Positions 1 through 10,608 of a DNA stretch of 64,000 nucleotides are shown in pieces. The notes under the pieces were generated by a model that saw only the letters and a program-made list of their open reading frames with translations, searched no databases and had not been told where the DNA came from. A program made the translations under genes and the position numbers. This DNA comes from Owenweeksia sp965229445 (lineage in GTDB: Bacteria; Bacteroidota; Bacteroidia; Flavobacteriales; Schleiferiaceae): contig OZ245876.1 of NCBI GenBank assembly GCA_965229445.1, forward strand, positions 2,542,001 to 2,606,000, given 5' to 3'. Position 1 is the first letter of the stretch, and each line of letters opens with the position of its first letter.

Positions 1-3000
1 CGCACAAATGGCGCGCACACTTACCTCATAGCACGCTGAAGCAGCCAAGGTGTCTAGCAAGACGGAGGTACTACTGGTAATAAAGCTTGTTCCCATAATT
101 GGAGTACCGTTCACAAAAGAACCAGCTTGACCAATCCATACCTGATATTCCATAGCATCCGCGTTGTTATCCCAGCTGATAACAGCACTAGTATCTGAAG
201 TACCTAAGGCTTGCAAACCGGTAATTGATGCACAGGATGGCGCATCCTTAAAGCTGACCTGATCTATGGCCATATCTCCTGCGCAGCAACCCGCACTAAC
301 TGCGGTAAAGCGCAATTGAACCGTATCACCCCAGGCACCCAAACGGGCCATGAAAGAAGAATAAGCATCTATTTCAGCTTGATGAGTTTCGCTGGAAATG
401 CTTATGAGTGAATCCCAACCAGAAGACGGATCACGCACTTCAACCCAAAGATCGGGTAGGTTATTTCCATAACGATGAAAGTAAAACTCTACCGAAGGTC
501 GGCTCAGGTTGCTCATATCTACCCAGGGAGAATACAACCAGGCGGTGTCGCCTATATTACCCGATGACGCCTCCGTATAAAGAAAGTTTCCATTGCCAGA
601 AAAATCACTGGCTGGCCCTGTATTGATGGAGGGGGTGGTAGCGTTAAACACTCCCCACTTATAGTTTCCATCACCGGCAGGAATACGTGACCAACAAGCG
701 GAGATACTATCACCTTCACTTGAGCTAATTCCCGATCGCCAGGCTGATCCATCAAAAGTCTCGAGATGTGGCGCTACGGTAGGGCTACAGTTTGTGGTGA
801 ACTTTATCGGCCCTATCCAGGGACTTAATTTATCAAAGTCGCAACTATCGCGTAGGTACACTTCATAAGTGCTGCTTGGATTTAATCCATAAATGGTATA
901 GCTGTTGGCCTGACCACTTACGGATGCTGTACCCAGAGCCTGCCCTGAACCAGGTGTAAACCCAGGCGCAGCCCATTCAACAATACTCAGTTGACCCTGT
1001 CCTGCTGCTCCCCACTCCAGACTTGCGCTATTATAGCTTAGGTCGGTCATCTTAAATCCGGAGTTTAGAGGAGGCAGACAGGCGGGTTGAGTTTCATAGA
1101 AAAAATCGTCAATGTAAATATTACTAAAGGCTTGATCCTGAGCATGCATGAGGGCTATACGTTGATCCGAACCGTTGTAATTGTTGGCGTTGCTGAGCGA
1201 TATCACGTGCTGCTGGTAGTGATCGGCCAGTACTATAGTGTCTATCGCCGAAAAGACCTGGGTCACATCGTTCCAGGATCCCACATAAAGCTTTTGGCCA
1301 GATACCTGACCTTTGGCACTAAAACGCAATTGCTTGTCGCCGGCAGGTAAATCATAAAATTGGGGAGATACTAGTAAGACTGTATCTGTTGCAGCGCTTC
1401 CGGCTGCATTATAAATACGTACATGGTATGGCAAGCTTGAGGGATTGCCAAAATCATATAAATCTGCTGCTCCGCCACCCATAGATGAGCCTGCCAAGCG
1501 AACTTTCCAGCAGTTTGGAATCTGTAGAACATTTCCGGTATTAAAATCATTGCTGTAAGGCGCATAGAATCCGGAACAAGCGGTCTTAAAACTAATCTTA
1601 ATCTTGTTAGACGCGTCGCATTCGTTCCACACATATACATCCATAAGTTTATTACCGGAAAAGCTAGGCACGCAAACGGAATCCAGTCTGTTATGCAGGG
1701 TAAATATCCCATTGGTAACGGTAGATTGACATCCCGTACCAGAAGCAAATCCTGCAGCTCCCCATTCTACCGCATAGGCATTAGCGCCACCAATCAGTCT
1801 GAAATCTGCAGAAGTATCCGTGGCTGAAACAAAAAATGCGGCTGGTACCAGGCAAGCGGGACCATTCTCAACCACTACTTCATCAATCGCCAAATCTCCG
1901 GTGAAGCTAGCTCCCCGGTTACCTACAAATCGAAAGGAGGTGGTGGCAGAAACAAAAGGACTAATATCCACCACCATTTGTTTCCAGGCATCCGCATTTC
2001 CCCAGTGCTGCTCACCTTGCAGGTCGGCAATCCTTATCCAAGACTGCCCTCCATTTACGGTAACCTGTAGTTGCAGACTACCCATACTGTTACCAAACAT
2101 GTGGTACCAGAAAGAGACTACCGGAGTATTCAGCTGGGTAATATCAAACTCTGGCGTATATAAGTAAGATGCCTGTCCAGAAGATGAGGTCTCCAAATAC
2201 ATATAATGCCCGGTGAGGGTATCGGTAGTTTTGTCTACCGAAGGACCGGTACCGGAAGAAGGGGTATTTCCCTTATTAATGTACCAGCTTAGATCATTAG
2301 CAGAACTAACCTGCCAGCATTGGGGCACGGAACCCGGCATGTTTGGAAGAGCCGGTTCAAAATCCTGACGATACGGAAAGGCAGTTACGGAGGCACACTG
2401 GGTAGTCACACGCAATGGACCGATCGTATCACTTCCCCCTTGTACGGCACCACAATTCGCGGTTAAATAAATATCATACGAAGTAGCTGGTGAAAGCCCG
2501 GTGATTACATAACCGTTGGTGCTTGAAGTGCCGGTAAGGCCACCCATAGCTGGATCAAAACCTGTAAAGCCATAAATAATAGAGTGTGAGACCGCACCAC
2601 TGCTGTTAGACCAGCTAAGCGGTATGCTGGTGGTACTAGCGGCTTGAGATACGAACTGTGTCGGGGTAGGACATAGCCGGGTGGTGGTAAAGCTTACAGG
2701 ATTAGGTAAGTATGCCGAATCCCCGGCGCCACAAATTTCCCCAAAATATACTTCGTATGCCGTTTTAGCCTGTAAGCCTGCTATGTAATAATTAGATGCC
2801 GCGGATGGATAGGTGCCTGTGACCAGGTTTCCCTGCCCGGGAGAAAATCCCTTGGGACCATACTCTAAATAGTATCCTGAGTTTCCGCTTCCGGGTATCC
2901 AGCTTACCAGGGCAGCATCGGCTAATACAGTATCGATGCTAAAGTTTGTAAACGGAGGACAGTTTCCCAGAATGTTAAGGTCCTTATTCCAGGTATTTAA

Positions 3001-3660
3001 AATTTCGGCAGGACTTAACGCACGGCTGTACCAACGAAACTCATCCAATAGTCCATTTAAGCCATCATTGTTTAGATATCCCCCCAGTATTAATCCTGTT
3101 CCGGTGACATCAGGAACTGAATCCACTGAAACCTGCGTATTCTGCAAACCATTTACATAGGAAGTATAGGTAGCGCTGGCAGAATCATAAACAATATGAA
3201 CCATTCTGGCAGCCATACTGGCGGCGCCCTTAATCGGTAAGTCGGGTAGTTCTCCTCCCCTTACCAACCAATTGCCAATTCCGGCCACGCCATTCGTAAA
3301 ACAACGGAATTCACCGGCTTGCTTATCACCAAAGAGATAATTTAATCTGGTACTAACCGGAATACTCTTGGTCCAAAAGGCCAGTGTAAAACTGCCGTTA
3401 ATACGGGTATTCCAAGCTGTTTGAATATGGTTGAATGCTGCTTTATTACCATGACCTGTGAGGGCTCTGGAACTCAGAAAACCTCCTGAATTTATAGCCA
3501 GGTTTCCCTGAATGGTAGCGGGGTTATTTCCCACTGGATTTATAGCGTGATTATCAACCGTATTTCCGGCACGATTGAACTGATAGTATATGAGCTCTGG
3601 CTTTTGCCCATGGGTTACCCCATAAATGCAAAGTGCCAGCAGCACTAGAATTTTCTGCAT
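1..3660 (-). CDS. Giant secreted LamG/FN3/MAM adhesin-like protein, C-terminus outside window
   Basis: This is an open frame of 1220 codons that runs off the window start, so only the N-terminal part is present. It opens with a signal peptide (MQKILVLLALCIYGVTHG, then QKPE). A LamG/concanavalin-like module follows at about residues 45-225 (FTLAFWTKS, a YVNGLQN strand and LLDEFRWYSRALSPAEI). After that, fibronectin III repeats (about 233-320, 327-415, 603-690, 862-955, 1142-end) alternate with MAM-like modules (about 420-600, 690-860, 957-1140) that end in hallmarks such as GDLAIDEV and GDMAIDQV. The role is inferred to be a cell-surface or matrix adhesin exported by T9SS, because its four neighbours carry the C-terminal sorting signal; that signal would lie beyond the window here. 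It is the only one of the five with a LamG domain. The ATG at 3660 is chosen because it precedes the signal peptide directly. No enzymatic motif was seen. Confidence 0.88.
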   Translation of the reverse strand, partial: MQKILVLLALCIYGVTHGQKPELIYYQFNRAGNTVDNHAINPVGNNPATIQGNLAINSGGFLSSRALTGHGNKAAFNHIQTAWNTRINGSFTLAFWTKSIPVSTRLNYLFGDKQAGEFRCFTNGVAGIGNWLVRGGELPDLPIKGAASMAARMVHIVYDSASATYTSYVNGLQNTQVSVDSVPDVTGTGLILGGYLNNDGLNGLLDEFRWYSRALSPAEILNTWNKDLNILGNCPPFTNFSIDTVLADAALVSWIPGSGNSGYYLEYGPKGFSPGQGNLVTGTYPSAASNYYIAGLQAKTAYEVYFGEICGAGDSAYLPNPVSFTTTRLCPTPTQFVSQAASTTSIPLSWSNSSGAVSHSIIYGFTGFDPAMGGLTGTSSTNGYVITGLSPATSYDIYLTANCGAVQGGSDTIGPLRVTTQCASVTAFPYRQDFEPALPNMPGSVPQCWQVSSANDLSWYINKGNTPSSGTGPSVDKTTDTLTGHYMYLETSSSGQASYLYTPEFDITQLNTPVVSFWYHMFGNSMGSLQLQVTVNGGQSWIRIADLQGEQHWGNADAWKQMVVDISPFVSATTSFRFVGNRGASFTGDLAIDEVVVENGPACLVPAAFFVSATDTSADFRLIGGANAYAVEWGAAGFASGTGCQSTVTNGIFTLHNRLDSVCVPSFSGNKLMDVYVWNECDASNKIKISFKTACSGFYAPYSNDFNTGNVLQIPNCWKVRLAGSSMGGGAADLYDFGNPSSLPYHVRIYNAAGSAATDTVLLVSPQFYDLPAGDKQLRFSAKGQVSGQKLYVGSWNDVTQVFSAIDTIVLADHYQQHVISLSNANNYNGSDQRIALMHAQDQAFSNIYIDDFFYETQPACLPPLNSGFKMTDLSYNSASLEWGAAGQGQLSIVEWAAPGFTPGSGQALGTASVSGQANSYTIYGLNPSSTYEVYLRDSCDFDKLSPWIGPIKFTTNCSPTVAPHLETFDGSAWRSGISSSEGDSISACWSRIPAGDGNYKWGVFNATTPSINTGPASDFSGNGNFLYTEASSGNIGDTAWLYSPWVDMSNLSRPSVEFYFHRYGNNLPDLWVEVRDPSSGWDSLISISSETHQAEIDAYSSFMARLGAWGDTVQLRFTAVSAGCCAGDMAIDQVSFKDAPSCASITGLQALGTSDTSAVISWDNNADAMEYQVWIGQAGSFVNGTPIMGTSFITSSTSVLLDTLAASACYEVSVRAICA

Positions 3661-3930
3661 GACCTGACCGAGTAAGCAATAAATGTTTCGACGCTAAAAT
3701 AAGTATTCACTCGCCAGACCGGGGTCCAGTATAATGTGAATCAGGGCTTTGTAAGATTAATCTGTCTGAATACTGAGGGTATTTCTCCAATAATTACTAG
3801 CTAAATTAAGTGACTATTAGGCAATTAGATTTCAACCTGTGGCATTTTAATAATTCCAGGGACTTTTCAATAATTGTCAATAACCAGCGAGGCATGGAAT
3901 ATGTCACTAGCTGAAGCTTTGAGGTATAAC
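3661..3930. other. Intergenic, no gene seen
   Basis: About 270 bases separate the start of the LamG-containing adhesin from the terminator of the next adhesin. I see no coding frame and no RNA gene. The promoter of the 3660 gene must lie here, but no convincing TAnnTTTG box was found. Confidence 0.6.
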
Positions 3931-3968
3931 AAAAAAACCGCCACCATGCCTTAACATGATAGCGGTTT
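3931..3968 (-). terminator. Rho-independent terminator of the 3990-10409 adhesin
   Basis: Read on the minus strand, AAACCGCTATCATG pairs with CATGGTGGCGGTTT (14 bp with two G-U pairs) around a 6-nt loop, followed by a run of seven Ts. It lies 21 nt past the stop codon. Confidence 0.9.
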
Positions 3969-3989
3969 CATTAGTTTATTTAAGTAGTG

Positions 3990-6900
3990 TTAGCGCTTAA
4001 TCAATCTGCGATTTACCACTACTTCTCCATCACTGATTTGTAGCATGTAGACTCCATCGGATAGTTCCGAAAGATCAATGCGTCCAGAGTAGAAATCTCC
4101 GGCATTGTTAATCTCACGCACCATAAGTTCCTTTCCGGAAAGATCCATGAGAACGATGCGAGCTTCTTCACTTACGCGATTGAAACTCAGATTAACCTCA
4201 GATTTGGCGGGGTTAGGGAATATCTGCAGAGTCTGATTCAACAAGCTCTCAGGTAAACCAATTCCACCTACTACAACAGTATCCTTAATGGAGTCAACAC
4301 CACAGGCGCTTCCTACAGTTAAGGTAACTACATAGCTGCCATTAGCTGTGTAGATATTGGAAGTATTCTGACCAGTTCCGGTATTCCCATCGCCAAAATC
4401 CCAATCATAAGTTACTGCACCTACAGAGCTACTGCCATCAAAGAAAACAGTGCGACTGGCAGGACCGGCTGATCCGAAGGTGAAAGTAAATCCGGCGGTT
4501 ACATTAGCACCGGTAGTACTTACTGTAATCGGCCCTACAATCTGACTGGTATCACTACCACAGGTATCGGCTACATAAATGTCATAAGCCGTACCAGGAG
4601 TTAAACCTGTAATGGTATACGGACTGGTCACAATACCAGTAGCAGTTCCTGCCGGTGGCATAAATCCTTGAGGTCCGTAAGCCAAATAGGAACCACCTGA
4701 AGCTGAAGTCCAGGTAACCGTAATGGAATCACATCCCACAGAACTTGAAGCTAGTCCGCTTGGCAATGGGCAACCACCAAGGTCATATACTGATACTTCA
4801 TCTATTGCAATATCACCAGTGAATGAAGTGCCACGTATTCCAACAAATACCAGACGATAAATGGATGGTGTTACACCGCTCAATGAAACTGTTCTAGCCA
4901 GGAATGGATCAGATCCCGCGGTCATTTGTTGACCCACGATACTATCCAGGAAGGTACGATTGCCCTGAGAATCCTCTGCGTAAACTTCAAGAGAATTAAT
5001 AGTTGCGCCATACATATGATAGTAATACTCCAATTCAGGACTGGCCAAACTGGTAACATCAATGAAAGGTGAGCGAATCTCATGCTGACCAGTACCGGTA
5101 GATGTTTCCAGAACCATATAGGTACCACCGGCAACTCCAGGAGTGGTGGCGTCATAAAATGGTCCGGTATTCAGTGAGCCTTGATTGGCGCCAGTACCAG
5201 TCTGAGCCTGCCAGTATGGTCCAGCTACCGTAATACCACTCCAGCAATTCTCCCACTGTGTTATACCAGGACCAGTAGTAATTCCTTCAAAGTTAGTACT
5301 ATAAGGGGCATTAACTATGGGCTGACACTGCGTATTGAAGCAGAATGAACCGGCCCAATTACTCGTATCACCCACTGCACAAATCTCGCGCACAAAGAAA
5401 CAGTAGTTGGTAGCAGGTGTTAAACCTGTAAGGCTAGTTGTAGTGCCGGTTACCGTAATTCTGGTTCCGGTACCAATTTGATTAAAGGTCAAACCAACAC
5501 CATACTCTACTTCAAACTGAGTGTTACCAGGGGTACCGGCTACCCAATTAAGGTCGGCCGTAGAAGCCAGTACATTAGCTGTATCCAGGCCTTGTGGACT
5601 TGGGCAGGATGGCACCGGTTCTATAAAGAAGTCATTGATGTAACAGTTCGGTCCAAAGTCCGTGTTACCCCAGAATTGAACCATAATCGTATCACCTGTA
5701 TAACTAGTATCCAACGGAATCACATCTTCAATTCCGGTTCCCGGCGCGGTGTTAGATGCGGTTGGATCATCGAAGTTGCTCAGGTTAGTTCTTCTCACCA
5801 TGATGGTATCCCAAACACCTGAACCTACAACCGTAACTCTTACAATGAGCTCATCCTCGGGGTAAGAGATAGTGTTTGCCAGGTGAGACCAGGTGTAACG
5901 AACCTGTGGACGAACCCCTGCGATTACCGCCGGTGAATTCATGATCATATTACCGGTACTATTTCCCCAGAAATTAGCATCGGCCCAGCCATCTGTACCT
6001 GCCAAATACTGTACCCAAGGCACGGTACCAAGATTTACATCCCAACAAGTAGGTGTCCAGGCATCAAAGCTTTCATAATAAGGCATGCCAACAGGAACGC
6101 AAGCTGTATTGAAGCAATCCAGCGGCGTGAATAAGGAAGTATCCGTACCGTTAGAGCAGATTTCAGCCACTCTCCAACAATAGTTCGAGTTAGGCATCAA
6201 TGAGCTGATCGTAGCAGTATCGTTGGTTACTCCTATAGCTCCTACAAATGTTCCGGTGCCGGATATCCAGTCACCCATACCGTATTCAATTACCCAGTTG
6301 GTGGCATTGGTGTCTCCTGGTGTCCAGGTGACATTAGCGGCGTTAGCCCCTGCACCCAATAACATTTCACCGGTAGGACGAGGACAAGCGGGTAGTTGTT
6401 CAATATAAAAATCATTGATAAAGCAGCTAGGTCCGAAATCGGCATTGGCCCAGAATTCAACCACTATAAACTGTCCGGTATAGGTAGCGGGATCGAGGTT
6501 ATACCATTCCTCAATTCCATTACCTGGTGCCGAGTTTGAAGCGGTTGGATCGTTAAAGTTTCCATCACCAGCCCTTTTGTTGGTGAGGGTATCCCAGACA
6601 CCTGTTCCAGAGATGCTCACTCTTACCGTTAACTCATCGTTAGGGTTGAAAGTAGCAGCTAATTTAGACCAGGTAAATCGTACTCTGGCATCCTGGGTTA
6701 CCTCCACAATTGGAGATTGCATGATCATATTATTTGGAGCACCATTATTCCAGAAATTTGCGTTGGCCCAGCCATCTGTACCAGCCGTATAACCTACCCA
6801 CGGTACCGTACCTAAATCAACCGACCAGCAGTTAGGAGGCCAGGTATCAAAACTTTGGAAGTAAGGCATCGTAAACGGACGACATTGCGTGCAGAAGGTA

Positions 6901-9900
6901 ATAGGGCCTATCCAGTTGCTGGTGTCACCAGGACCACATATACCTCTAACCAGAAATTCATAACAAGTAGCATCAGAGATGGTATCCAACAGCAAGCTGT
7001 CAACACCAGCTACCGTAACTACGGTACCACCACCAGTTTGTGTTCCCTGGAAGAATCCCTGAGGACCAAACCACACTTCGTGCGTGCCCGCTTGAATAGC
7101 ACCGACCCACTTTATGGTAGCCGCTGTATCGATGACATTGATCGCCTGAACATTACCAGGATCAGGGCATGATGGAGCTTCTGCAATGGCCACAGAATCT
7201 ATGGCTGCATCTCCACAACATCCTACACTGGTTTGAACAAACCTGATCTGAATGGTATCACCCACAAACTGTGGCAAGTTTACGATCTCGTCTTCCCACG
7301 GTCCGCTGTTTGAAGTCTGAAGATTACCACTGACATTATAAACATTGGTCCAGGTAACTCCATTGTCATTCGTCACTTCAATATCCATCGGAGCCGGTGG
7401 GGTGGTTGACGTATAAAACCTATGCTGCCAGAAATATAGCGCCGGTGCTGTTAAGGTACTTACATCAATTAATGGAGAGTACAGATAGGCTACCTGACCA
7501 GCAGTTGCCCCTGAAGCTTCACAATACATGAAGTTGCCGCCTGTAAGATCATTTAGTGGGCCATTACCACTGGTGGGTGCCGTAGAACGAGGAATCCACT
7601 TAAATACAAGCGCTGAACTAACATCAGGCGAAGAATTCCAACATGGGTCTAGCATATTCCCGTTATTGTTTCCGCTAGCCACCCAGCTGGTACCATCAAA
7701 ATTATCCAGATATGGCGCAGCAATCACATTACACTGAGTAGTGAATGAGATGGGTCCCACCCAGGGGCTAAAGCCATTGCTCACACAGCTATCTGCTATA
7801 TAATACTCATAAGTAGTTTGAGCCGATAAGCCGGTGATATTAAACATGTCTTGCGTTCCTGGCACTGAATCTCTACCAATATTAGAACCGGTTCCGGGAG
7901 TAAAGCCTGGTGAACCCCATTCAATATGCGTTTCGTCGCCATCAGAACCCGATCCCCAAAATATAGAAGCAGAATTTGTACCGGTTCCACTAACTCCCAG
8001 ACTGGTAATTAGCGGTGGATTACAAGCAGGAACTATCGTATAGCTGAAATCGTCGATATAGATGGTTTGGAACGTACCGTCCATTCCGTGTTTCAAGCCA
8101 ATAAATTTATCCGTGCCATTGTAACCAGCAGGTAGATCAACATCTACTATAAAGAACTGGTGTGTATTGGTAGACAACATTACGGTGTCAATAGGACTAA
8201 ATGTACCTGAGGTGTCAGCTTTGTCCAAAGTTCCTACAATGATAGAGCTGGTACCAAAAGATACATTGGCGAAGAAGGTAACTCTCTTATCCCCTACTGT
8301 CATGTCCGAAAACTCAGGACTCACCAGAATAATCTCATCACCAGCGGCTGTGTTTCCAGAGCCATTATACAATCTTATGTGGTTTGGTGGTGAATTGGGA
8401 GTGGCAAAGGAATAGGTTTCTACCACACCCGGTGTTCCAACGGCTACATGATTAATCTCATTCCAACAATTGGGTACAATATTAGTCGGATTAGCATCGA
8501 AGTTGTCGCTAAAGGGATAGGTGAAAGGTGCACAAGCCGTGCGGAATTCTATCGGTCCGATCCAAATACTGGTACCATTACCTGCGGCGGAGCAATTTGA
8601 TCGGATATAGAGATCATAACAAGTATTAGGGGCTAAACCAGTGGCAGTGTAAGGGTTGGTAGATGCACTAACAAAGCTACCCGTTCCTTGGGTATATCCA
8701 CAAGGACCCCATTCAATATCCCAACTTGATCCGGTAGGATCTGACCAGTTGAAATCTGCAGAGGTAGAAGTAAGTCCTGTTACGGCCACATTAGTAGGCC
8801 AGGGGCATAATGGTGCTTCGTCCACTACTACGGAGTCTATCGCCGCATCACCACAACATCCTACACTAGTTTGAATAAATTTCAGTTGAATGGTATCACC
8901 GATATAGGCTCCCAGGTTCACAAATACCAACTCCCAGGGATCTCCTGATGAATTCTGCGTATTTCCTGAAATGCTGTAAACATTGCTCCAGGTAGTACCA
9001 CCGTCATTACTCACTTCCACATCCATTGGTGCGGGGGGTGAAGTAGTGGTGTAGTAGCGGTGTTGCATGAAGTATAAAGCTGGCGTATTGAGACCACTCA
9101 CATCAATAAGTGGAGAAACCAGCTCAGCAATCTGACCGGCTGAAGAACCGGAAGCTTCACAATACAGGAAATTACCGCCGGTGTAATCACTTAAGGGGCC
9201 ATTACCGCTCGTAGGACCGGTACTTCTGGGAATCCATTTAAAGGCTAATGTTGAGCTGGTATCCGGATTGGATGACCAACAGGGGTTCAGAACATTGTTG
9301 TTGTTGTTGCCACTGGAAATCCAGGTTGAGTTATCAAACTTCTCCGTCCAGGGTGCTACCGTGATGGTACAATTGGTAAAGAAAAATGCCGGTCCTCCCC
9401 AACTACTAAATGCCCCAGCACCACAATTGGCGCGTACATAGACATCATAACCCGTAGATCCATTTAATCCCGTTATCGTTTGTGGAGAGGAACTGACATT
9501 CGATATCAGCGTACCTGCAGAATTTGGATCAAATCCTGCTGGTCCATACTTAATATCATAATTGGTTCCTGCTGCCACATTCCAACTCACATCTGCAGTA
9601 GTAGTAAGAACATTGCTCACCGATACTCCTGAAGGGGAATTAACCAAGGCCAGGGTTGCAGTTAGGGTATCATTTAAGTTTGTAGTATCACCAACACCAT
9701 TAGGTAGGCTGGTCCACGCCTTAAGCGTATAAGTTTGACCAACTGTGAATGTGTAGTTACCCAGAGTAACCGATGCATTTGAAGCTCCAGAACCACCCAA
9801 GGTATCCAGGGTATTGGAGTGAGAAACACCCGTTTGTGGCACTCCATCCATCTCCCAGTCTATATTGACAGAAGTGATTTGGTTGGTACCAAAGTTTTGG

Positions 9901-10409
9901 ATGGTTACCGATACTGGATTCGATCCAGGGCAAATAGCCTGAAGCGCTGCTGTACCTGTTACACCAGCGTCATTAGGACCGGTTACCGGAGTATAATTAG
10001 CCACAATGTAAATACACTCATCAGGTGCACAAAAACCAGTAGCCGCTGTAAAAACCCCATCAAAAGTAACAATACCATCTGCTGCCCAAGCCGCAAATGA
10101 ATCTACCGGTACAGTAAATGAAGTCTTTTCATAGGGACCACATTGAGCAACCGTTTTGGCCAGACCAATAAATCCACCATTCTCTGAATAAACATCTACC
10201 CATTCGGTGGTGAAATCCAAATCTCCCTTCACCCAAATGTCTAAAGTGACATCCGTGGAAGGAAATAGTGGGTTGATCATAGTGACAGTATTGGTGGCTC
10301 CTGCACCACTAGAACATACCGTATCGGAAGACTCTGTATGAGTAGGCTGAGCATACATGCTCTGCAAACCGAAAAACATCATGCTGGCTAGGAGTAACAA
10401 CTTCTTCAT
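3990..10409 (-). CDS. Giant FN3/MAM/PKD protein with T9SS type A sorting domain
   Basis: A 2139-residue secreted protein. The signal peptide is MKKLLLLASMMFFGLQSMYAQ. A module rich in SDTVCSS and YSENGG motifs follows (about 26-140), then a CARDB-like module (142-250, PNDAGVTG). FN3 repeats lie near 256, 536, 800, 1083, 1340, 1600 and 1881. They alternate with MAM-like/cleaved-adhesin modules near 346-533, 626-796, 891-1081, 1175-1338, 1436-1598 and 1695-1880. A PKD domain (1976-2046, YDWDFGDGN) precedes the T9SS type A sorting domain (2050-2139, IFPNPAKSEVNLSF ending NRRLIKR). It is inferred to be exported by T9SS and displayed or released as an adhesin or matrix protein. A start two codons further out would use TTG at 10415; the ATG at 10409 is preferred because it gives a normal MKK signal peptide. 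The CCGDAAIDS motif recurs in the MAM-like modules. No catalytic residues are evident. Confidence 0.92.
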   Translation of the reverse strand: MKKLLLLASMMFFGLQSMYAQPTHTESSDTVCSSGAGATNTVTMINPLFPSTDVTLDIWVKGDLDFTTEWVDVYSENGGFIGLAKTVAQCGPYEKTSFTVPVDSFAAWAADGIVTFDGVFTAATGFCAPDECIYIVANYTPVTGPNDAGVTGTAALQAICPGSNPVSVTIQNFGTNQITSVNIDWEMDGVPQTGVSHSNTLDTLGGSGASNASVTLGNYTFTVGQTYTLKAWTSLPNGVGDTTNLNDTLTATLALVNSPSGVSVSNVLTTTADVSWNVAAGTNYDIKYGPAGFDPNSAGTLISNVSSSPQTITGLNGSTGYDVYVRANCGAGAFSSWGGPAFFFTNCTITVAPWTEKFDNSTWISSGNNNNNVLNPCWSSNPDTSSTLAFKWIPRSTGPTSGNGPLSDYTGGNFLYCEASGSSAGQIAELVSPLIDVSGLNTPALYFMQHRYYTTTSPPAPMDVEVSNDGGTTWSNVYSISGNTQNSSGDPWELVFVNLGAYIGDTIQLKFIQTSVGCCGDAAIDSVVVDEAPLCPWPTNVAVTGLTSTSADFNWSDPTGSSWDIEWGPCGYTQGTGSFVSASTNPYTATGLAPNTCYDLYIRSNCSAAGNGTSIWIGPIEFRTACAPFTYPFSDNFDANPTNIVPNCWNEINHVAVGTPGVVETYSFATPNSPPNHIRLYNGSGNTAAGDEIILVSPEFSDMTVGDKRVTFFANVSFGTSSIIVGTLDKADTSGTFSPIDTVMLSTNTHQFFIVDVDLPAGYNGTDKFIGLKHGMDGTFQTIYIDDFSYTIVPACNPPLITSLGVSGTGTNSASIFWGSGSDGDETHIEWGSPGFTPGTGSNIGRDSVPGTQDMFNITGLSAQTTYEYYIADSCVSNGFSPWVGPISFTTQCNVIAAPYLDNFDGTSWVASGNNNGNMLDPCWNSSPDVSSALVFKWIPRSTAPTSGNGPLNDLTGGNFMYCEASGATAGQVAYLYSPLIDVSTLTAPALYFWQHRFYTSTTPPAPMDIEVTNDNGVTWTNVYNVSGNLQTSNSGPWEDEIVNLPQFVGDTIQIRFVQTSVGCCGDAAIDSVAIAEAPSCPDPGNVQAINVIDTAATIKWVGAIQAGTHEVWFGPQGFFQGTQTGGGTVVTVAGVDSLLLDTISDATCYEFLVRGICGPGDTSNWIGPITFCTQCRPFTMPYFQSFDTWPPNCWSVDLGTVPWVGYTAGTDGWANANFWNNGAPNNMIMQSPIVEVTQDARVRFTWSKLAATFNPNDELTVRVSISGTGVWDTLTNKRAGDGNFNDPTASNSAPGNGIEEWYNLDPATYTGQFIVVEFWANADFGPSCFINDFYIEQLPACPRPTGEMLLGAGANAANVTWTPGDTNATNWVIEYGMGDWISGTGTFVGAIGVTNDTATISSLMPNSNYCWRVAEICSNGTDTSLFTPLDCFNTACVPVGMPYYESFDAWTPTCWDVNLGTVPWVQYLAGTDGWADANFWGNSTGNMIMNSPAVIAGVRPQVRYTWSHLANTISYPEDELIVRVTVVGSGVWDTIMVRRTNLSNFDDPTASNTAPGTGIEDVIPLDTSYTGDTIMVQFWGNTDFGPNCYINDFFIEPVPSCPSPQGLDTANVLASTADLNWVAGTPGNTQFEVEYGVGLTFNQIGTGTRITVTGTTTSLTGLTPATNYCFFVREICAVGDTSNWAGSFCFNTQCQPIVNAPYSTNFEGITTGPGITQWENCWSGITVAGPYWQAQTGTGANQGSLNTGPFYDATTPGVAGGTYMVLETSTGTGQHEIRSPFIDVTSLASPELEYYYHMYGATINSLEVYAEDSQGNRTFLDSIVGQQMTAGSDPFLARTVSLSGVTPSIYRLVFVGIRGTSFTGDIAIDEVSVYDLGGCPLPSGLASSSVGCDSITVTWTSASGGSYLAYGPQGFMPPAGTATGIVTSPYTITGLTPGTAYDIYVADTCGSDTSQIVGPITVSTTGANVTAGFTFTFGSAGPASRTVFFDGSSSVGAVTYDWDFGDGNTGTGQNTSNIYTANGSYVVTLTVGSACGVDSIKDTVVVGGIGLPESLLNQTLQIFPNPAKSEVNLSFNRVSEEARIVLMDLSGKELMVREINNAGDFYSGRIDLSELSDGVYMLQISDGEVVVNRRLIKR

Positions 10410-10455
10410 AAACAATTCATTCTGATTTATAACTAAACTCTGGAAACTGGGATTG

Positions 10456-10483
10456 CAATATTAAGGAATATAGTTAAACACAA
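10456..10483 (-). promoter_or_regulatory. Possible Bacteroidota-type promoter for the 3990-10409 gene
   Basis: On the minus strand a TTG (10483-10481) is separated by 17 nt from TAATATTG (10463-10456), one mismatch from the TAnnTTTG -7 consensus. It lies about 47 nt upstream of the chosen ATG. The match is modest, so this is a candidate only. Confidence 0.4.
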
Positions 10484-10547
10484 TATCCGCATTACCTAGA
10501 TATACGTAACAACTTATCAGATGGTTGGCATCGTAAGATATCTGCAT

Positions 10548-10585
10548 AAAAAAAGCCGCCACCACGCTGGAGCGTGATGGCGGCT
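10548..10585 (-). terminator. Rho-independent terminator of the 10609-16686 adhesin
   Basis: On the minus strand AGCCGCCATCACGCT pairs with AGCGTGGTGGCGGCT (15 bp, one wobble) around a 2-nt spacer, followed by at least seven Ts. It starts about 24 nt after the stop codon. Confidence 0.92.
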
Positions 10586-10608
10586 AATAGAAATTGCTTC
10601 AGTTAAGC

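Noticed and set aside
10407..10415. Longer start of the second adhesin at TTG 10415
   Set aside because: It would add two residues before a normal ATG-MKK signal peptide; the same reasoning excludes longer TTG starts at 42138, 43369, 44702, 55149 and 59812.
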